In this document: positions 7,585 to 10,352 of the stretch, piece by piece | Layout: every line of letters begins with the position of its first letter | Position numbering within the stretch: the stretch's first letter is position 1 | DNA from: JABHCC01 sp034658635 | Lineage (GTDB): Bacteria; Bacteroidota; Bacteroidia; Bacteroidales; UBA12481 | Assembly: GCA_034658635.1 (NCBI GenBank) | Contig: JAYEFL010000248.1 | Coordinates: forward strand, 1-10,352 | Direction of reading: 5' to 3' | DNA length: 10,352 bases | Translations under genes and position numbers: made by a program | Notes under the pieces: generated by a model | What the model saw: the letters and a program-made list of their open reading frames with translations, nothing else | What the model was told of the DNA's origin: nothing | Databases searched by the model: none

Positions 7585-7932
7585 ATGACACATAAAGATT
7601 TGATTGTTTGGAGAAAATCTATGGAACTGGTTGTTCTTATTTATGAATTTGTTGGCAAGCTGCCTAAGATTGAGCGCTTCGGTCTTATTTCACAAATGCA
7701 AAGAGCAGCTGTGTCTGTTCCTTCAAACATTGCTGAAGGTGCTGGAAGGAATTCCAAAAAAGAACTATTACGATTCTTATATATTTCGCAGGGATCTTTG
7801 AGCGAATTAAACACCCAAATTCAAATTTGTCAAATGTTGAAACTAAGTTATCCTGGCCCTGAACTGATGGATAAGCTGGATCACACCGGCAAACTTCTAA
7901 CCAACCTAATAAAGTCCCTAAAAACCGAATAA
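7585..7932 (+). CDS. Four-helix-bundle protein, S23/23S rRNA intervening-sequence protein family
   Basis: The 115-residue product shows the family signature: DLIVWRKSMELVVLIYE (5-21) as helix 1, then LISQMQRAAVSVPSNIAEG (34-52) with RAAVSVPSNIAEG the most conserved part, then RFLYISQGSLSEL helix 3 and an amphipathic C-terminal helix. There is no signal peptide, so it is cytoplasmic. Relatives include ORFs in 23S rRNA intervening sequences and the Avd accessory protein of diversity-generating retroelements, which forms a pentameric, nucleic-acid-binding barrel. The function of stand-alone copies is unknown. No reverse transcriptase, template repeat or rRNA is in the window. It is the only intact plus-strand gene here, and is divergent from the peptidase and convergent with typA. 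Its last codons, ACC GAA TAA, overlap the first GAATAACC unit of the right array, so the repeat supplies the stop codon. The frame is intact, which suggests selection or recent arrival. Confidence 0.93.
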   Translation: MTHKDLIVWRKSMELVVLIYEFVGKLPKIERFGLISQMQRAAVSVPSNIAEGAGRNSKKELLRFLYISQGSLSELNTQIQICQMLKLSYPGPELMDKLDHTGKLLTNLIKSLKTE

Positions 7933-8046
7933 CCGAATAACGGAATAACCGAATAACGGAATAACCGAATAACCGAATAACCGAATAACCGAATAACCGA
8001 ATAACGGAATAACCGAATAACGGAATAACCGAATAACCGAATAACC
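7927..8046. repeat. Right octamer array, 15 units of GAATAACC
   Basis: Fifteen perfect-length 8-bp units: eleven GAATAACC and four GAATAACG, with all variation at the last base, which corresponds to the variable first base of the left array. Units 1-7 (7927-7982) and 9-15 (7991-8046) are identical 56-bp blocks with the same variant order, so the array grew by duplication of a 64-bp block. It starts within the four-helix-bundle stop codon and ends 2 bp before the typA stop codon, filling the whole gap between two convergent genes. No U-run terminator is seen there. Confidence 0.96.
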
Positions 8047-8048
8047 GA

Positions 8049-9830
8049 CTACGGCTTCTGATTCAAATTAATCTTCCTAATCCGCAAATTCTTCGGTGTT
8101 ACTTCCAGATATTCATCCTCCTTGATATACTCCATATACTGTTCCAGAGAGAGAGTCTTTGGTGGAGCGATACCCATTTTATCATCAGTTCCTGATGCCC
8201 TCATGTTGGTGAGTTTCTTTGTTTTGCAGATGTTAACTACTAGATCATTTTGACGGATATGCTCTCCTATAACTTGTCCCTGGTAAACTGGTACACCCGT
8301 TGGTACGATGAATATTCCGCGATCCTGCAGTTTGTCTATTGCGAAAGGGATGGAAGTTCCGGTTTCGAGAGAAACAAGTGCACCACTTCGCTTAGAGCTG
8401 ATTTCTCCTTTCCATGGCTGGTATGATTCAAAACGATGTGCCGTGATGGCTTGCCCCTGTGTGAGTGTAAGAATCTGGTTTGACATTCCCATGAGTCCTC
8501 TTGAGGGAATACTGAATTGAAGACTATTACGATCTCCACGATACTCAATATCAAGCATTTCGCCTTTTCGCTGACTGACAGCCTCGATAACTTTTCCCTG
8601 AAATTCTTCGGGCACATTAACTGTGAGATGCTCAAATGGTTCATGAGTTTTACCATCGATTTCTTTCAGCAAAACTTTTGGTTGTCCCATTTGAAATTCA
8701 TAGCCTTCGCGACGCATGGTTTCCACCAGGATTGACAGGTGGAGAATACCTCTTCCGTATACATTCAGCATATCGGGAGAATTGGTTTCTTCTACGCGGA
8801 GAGCCAGATTTTTTTCTGTCTCGCGATACAGTCTGTCACGCAAATGACGAGAGGTTACGAATTTGCCATCTTGTCCGAAGAAAGGGGAATTATTGATGGT
8901 AAACATCATGCTCATTGTAGGCTCATCCACAGAGATCGGGGTGAGTCCTTCAGGATTCTCCAGATCAGCAACAGTATCGCCAATCTCAAATCCTTCCAAT
9001 CCCATCAGGGCAATTATCTCACCCGACTGTACCGGAGTTTTTATCTTTTCTTTCCCAAGACCTTCAAATCGGTAGAGTTCTTTAATCACAGATTTGTGGG
9101 TAGTGCCATCAGCTTTTACCAGGGATACCTGCTGTCCCCATTGCAGTGTTCCTCTTAATAGTCTTCCTACAGCAATCCGTCCAACGTATGACGAATAATC
9201 CAGGCTGGTTATCATTAGCTGTGCAGTACCTTCCACTACAGGAGCTTCAGGAATATGTTCTATGATCTGATCAAGGAGATAGCTTACATCTTCAGCTGGC
9301 TTTTGCCAGTCGTCACTCATCCATCCCTCTTTGGAAGATCCGTAAATAGTTGAGAAGTCAAGCTGATCTTCAGATGCATCCAGGTTGGCCATAAGGTCAA
9401 AAACCTGATCCTGTACTTCATCAGGCTTGCAATTTGGCTTATCTACCTTGTTGATTACAACGATTGGTTTCAGGTTCAGGTCAATTGCTTTCTGCAAAAC
9501 GAAACGGGTTTGGGGCATAGGGCCTTCGAATGCATCCACCAGAAGAAGCACGCCATCTGCCATGTTCAGTACCCGCTCCACTTCTCCACCAAAGTCTGCG
9601 TGACCAGGTGTGTCGATGATATTGATTTTGACATCTTTATATCTAACAGATACATTCTTGGAAAGGATTGTTATTCCTCTTTCTTTTTCCAGATCATTAC
9701 TATCAAGGATCAGTTCTTCCACTTCCTGATTATCCCTGAACATTTTTACCTGGTGAAGAATACGATCAACCAGGGTAGTTTTGCCGTGGTCAACGTGAGC
9801 TATGATTGCAATGTTTCTGATACTCTGCAT
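8049..9830 (-). CDS. typA: Translational GTPase TypA/BipA
   Basis: Ribosome-binding GTPase of the EF-G/LepA group, involved in 50S assembly and growth under stress or cold. G motifs are in place: G1 AHVDHGKT (11-18), G2 with RGIT (51-54), G3 DTPGH (73-77), G4 NKVD (127-130), and G5 near SSKEGW (about 165). Domain II (about 200-290, VGRLLRG), an EF-G-like domain III (about 300-380), domain V (about 395-475) with GEMLDIEYRGDRN, and the TypA-specific C-terminal domain (about 480-593), containing RASGTDDK and SLEQYMEYI, follow in order. The 593 residues fit the family length of about 600. The ATG at 9830 begins MQSIRNIAIIAHVDHGK, the standard TypA start. The gene is transcribed alone, convergent with the four-helix-bundle gene. 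An octamer array lies at each end, against the stop codon and 42 bp upstream of the start. Confidence 0.98.
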   Translation of the reverse strand: MQSIRNIAIIAHVDHGKTTLVDRILHQVKMFRDNQEVEELILDSNDLEKERGITILSKNVSVRYKDVKINIIDTPGHADFGGEVERVLNMADGVLLLVDAFEGPMPQTRFVLQKAIDLNLKPIVVINKVDKPNCKPDEVQDQVFDLMANLDASEDQLDFSTIYGSSKEGWMSDDWQKPAEDVSYLLDQIIEHIPEAPVVEGTAQLMITSLDYSSYVGRIAVGRLLRGTLQWGQQVSLVKADGTTHKSVIKELYRFEGLGKEKIKTPVQSGEIIALMGLEGFEIGDTVADLENPEGLTPISVDEPTMSMMFTINNSPFFGQDGKFVTSRHLRDRLYRETEKNLALRVEETNSPDMLNVYGRGILHLSILVETMRREGYEFQMGQPKVLLKEIDGKTHEPFEHLTVNVPEEFQGKVIEAVSQRKGEMLDIEYRGDRNSLQFSIPSRGLMGMSNQILTLTQGQAITAHRFESYQPWKGEISSKRSGALVSLETGTSIPFAIDKLQDRGIFIVPTGVPVYQGQVIGEHIRQNDLVVNICKTKKLTNMRASGTDDKMGIAPPKTLSLEQYMEYIKEDEYLEVTPKNLRIRKINLNQKP

Positions 9831-9854
9831 GATTGTCTATTGAATTTGAGGCCG

Positions 9855-9862
9855 CAAAGGTA
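9855..9862 (-). promoter_or_regulatory. Promoter -7 element for typA
   Basis: TACCTTTG on the minus strand, followed by CGGCC, matches the Bacteroidota TAnnTTTG consensus exactly, 25-32 bp before the ATG. Position -33, about 20 bp upstream, falls inside the NGGGACTC array (9872-9919), and no TTTG is present there. Confidence 0.65.
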
Positions 9863-9871
9863 GGATAATTC

Positions 9872-9935
9872 TGGGACTCTGGGACTCCGTGACTCTGGGA
9901 CTCTGGGACTCGGGGACTCAGTTATTCGGTTATTC
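9872..9935. repeat. Hybrid octamer array: six NGGGACTC plus two NGTTATTC units
   Basis: Eight contiguous 8-bp units in one unbroken register: TGGGACTC twice, CGTGACTC, TGGGACTC twice, GGGGACTC, then AGTTATTC and GGTTATTC. The two types share the skeleton N-G-K-K-A-Y-T-C, so they look like variants of one octamer family, and the second type is that of the arrays at 7422 and 7927. It starts 10 bp upstream of the typA -7 box. Confidence 0.92.
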
Positions 9936-9990
9936 AGTGAAATATAGGTGTCGTGTAAGGTTGAAACTGAGTTCTCTTTTTGACTTGCAT

Positions 9991-10167
9991 CTATCTGTCA
10001 GACTCAAGCCAGGCTTCAATTATATGCAGCAGCGGTAGTTCTTCATAATAGTATCGCAATGCCATGATAGCATTTGGGCAGTCCTGAATCTCATCAAAAA
10101 ATACAAAGTTGCCGGTTTTCCAACTCTCATTATACTCAACCCAGACGGAATGGAAAACAAGAGAGCC
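9991..10167 (-). pseudogene. Fragment of AAA_14/DUF4143-type ATPase
   Basis: An open stretch of about 58 codons contains GNFVFFDEIQDCPNAIMALRYYYEELPLLHII (split across about 10025-10118). This strongly resembles the Walker B segment and following helix (FFDEIQ.CP.AI.ALRYFYE) of Bacteroidota ATPases of the AAA_14/DUF4143 type. No Walker A or C-terminal domain is present. The frame ends at TAG (9991-9993) where the family would continue into its AAGSLLEF-like sensor segment, and it is closed upstream by a TGA (10168-10170). It is therefore a remnant, not a working gene. Confidence 0.6.
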
Positions 10168-10345
10168 TCAGGATATCAGTCAGTCGCAAATGTGTTGCAG
10201 CTTTTGAACTCTACAGTTCTTTAACTGCTGAACTGAGTAACCTTTCAGATGCGTTAGGAAAACTGGTGGTTTATACTGGATTAAGGTGCTGATTTAATTC
10301 AAAGAGGGCGCTCTTTCGCTCTGGTGATATCGTTTATGCAATGGG
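10150..10345 (+). pseudogene. Possible decayed 3' coding fragment
   Basis: Two plus-strand pieces look protein-like but lie in different frames. One is FELYSSLTAELSNLSDALGKLVVYTG (about 10203-10280, followed by TGA at 10290-10292). The other is IQRGRSFALVISFMQW (about 10297-10344). Read together with one frameshift they resemble a C-terminus with a 'LVVYTG...QRxxSF' ending, as in some Bacteroidota ATPases. I cannot name a family with confidence, and chance is a real alternative. The 9936-9990 stretch holds nothing I recognise. Confidence 0.25.
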
Positions 10346-10352
10346 GGGGGGG
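10343..10352. other. Run of ten G at the window end
   Basis: The last ten bases are all G, preceded by CAAT. It may be a true homopolymer (slippage-prone, possibly phase-variable) or an assembly or sequencing artefact at a contig end. The sequence alone cannot decide. Confidence 0.7.

Larger units (their letters stand above)
7422..8046 (+). mobile_element. Candidate element: four-helix-bundle gene bounded by inverted octamer arrays
   Basis: The 625-bp unit has GGTTATTC arrays pointing inward on the left and their reverse complement, GAATAACC, on the right. Together they act as long, imprecise terminal inverted repeats around one small gene. S23-family ORFs were first described in intervening sequences of 23S rRNA genes, which also have complementary ends. 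No transposase, recombinase or clear target-site duplication is visible, so mobility is only inferred from the architecture. Alternatively the arrays may be local tandem repeats that arose independently on each side. Confidence 0.45.

Noticed and set aside
7604..7801. Second plus-strand frame inside the four-helix-bundle gene
   Set aside because: The overlapping frame carries the clear family signature; this one is its shifted shadow.
7422..8046. Octamer arrays as a CRISPR array
   Set aside because: The units are 8 bp and contiguous with no spacers, and no cas gene is present.
7518..8046. Diversity-generating retroelement, because of the Avd-like protein
   Set aside because: No reverse transcriptase, variable protein or template/variable repeat pair with A-specific changes is visible in the window.
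8739..9158. 139-codon plus-strand open frame opposite typA
   Set aside because: It is antisense to a conserved GTPase gene and has no protein-like signature.
1..10352. tRNA, rRNA or riboswitch genes
   Set aside because: No cloverleaf-like sequence, conserved rRNA stretch or known aptamer core was recognised by eye; a covariance-model scan was not possible.

Overview
The window looks like a chromosomal segment of a Bacteroidota bacterium, probably Bacteroidales or a related order. The evidence is a DUF2723 (TMEM260-like) membrane protein of about 1,000 residues, an S46 dipeptidyl-peptidase with the DEGMW mature start typical of Porphyromonas/Bacteroides enzymes, candidate promoters of the Bacteroidota TAnnTTTG type instead of Shine-Dalgarno leaders, and intergenic gaps filled with short tandem repeats. 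The exact genus cannot be read from the sequence.

Layout. From 5018 down to 1 on the minus strand runs a tight cluster: MarC-family membrane protein, ribonuclease HI (ATGA overlap with marC), DUF2723 putative O-mannosyltransferase, and a lipoprotein cut off by the window start. A promoter candidate (TATCTTTG) lies just upstream of the MarC gene. Between that cluster and the next gene is a 160-bp imperfect palindrome with heptamer repeats at its ends (5065-5224). The S46 peptidase (5228-7378, minus) follows. Then comes the most unusual part: a small plus-strand four-helix-bundle (S23/IVP family) gene at 7585-7932, enclosed by two opposed arrays of the same 8-bp repeat, 12 units on the left and 15 on the right. 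The right array begins inside the gene's own stop codon and ends against the stop codon of the convergent typA/bipA GTPase gene (8049-9830, minus). A third array, fusing two variants of the octamer in one register, sits at 9872-9935, just upstream of the typA promoter candidate. The last 417 bp hold decayed pieces of coding sequence, one recognisable as part of an AAA_14/DUF4143-type ATPase, and end in a run of ten G.

The conserved genes are ordinary housekeeping or envelope functions: translation-stress GTPase, RNase HI, periplasmic peptide degradation, membrane glycosylation and lipoprotein. The interest is in the repeats. Octamer arrays, heptamer palindromes, a G/C-rich hairpin and a dispersed repeat lie against gene ends, and one has been absorbed into the 3' end of rnhA. 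The octamer-array / four-helix-bundle unit resembles, in architecture, the S23-ORF intervening sequences of some bacterial 23S rRNA genes, but here it lies between protein genes. It is the best candidate in this window for an undescribed element.
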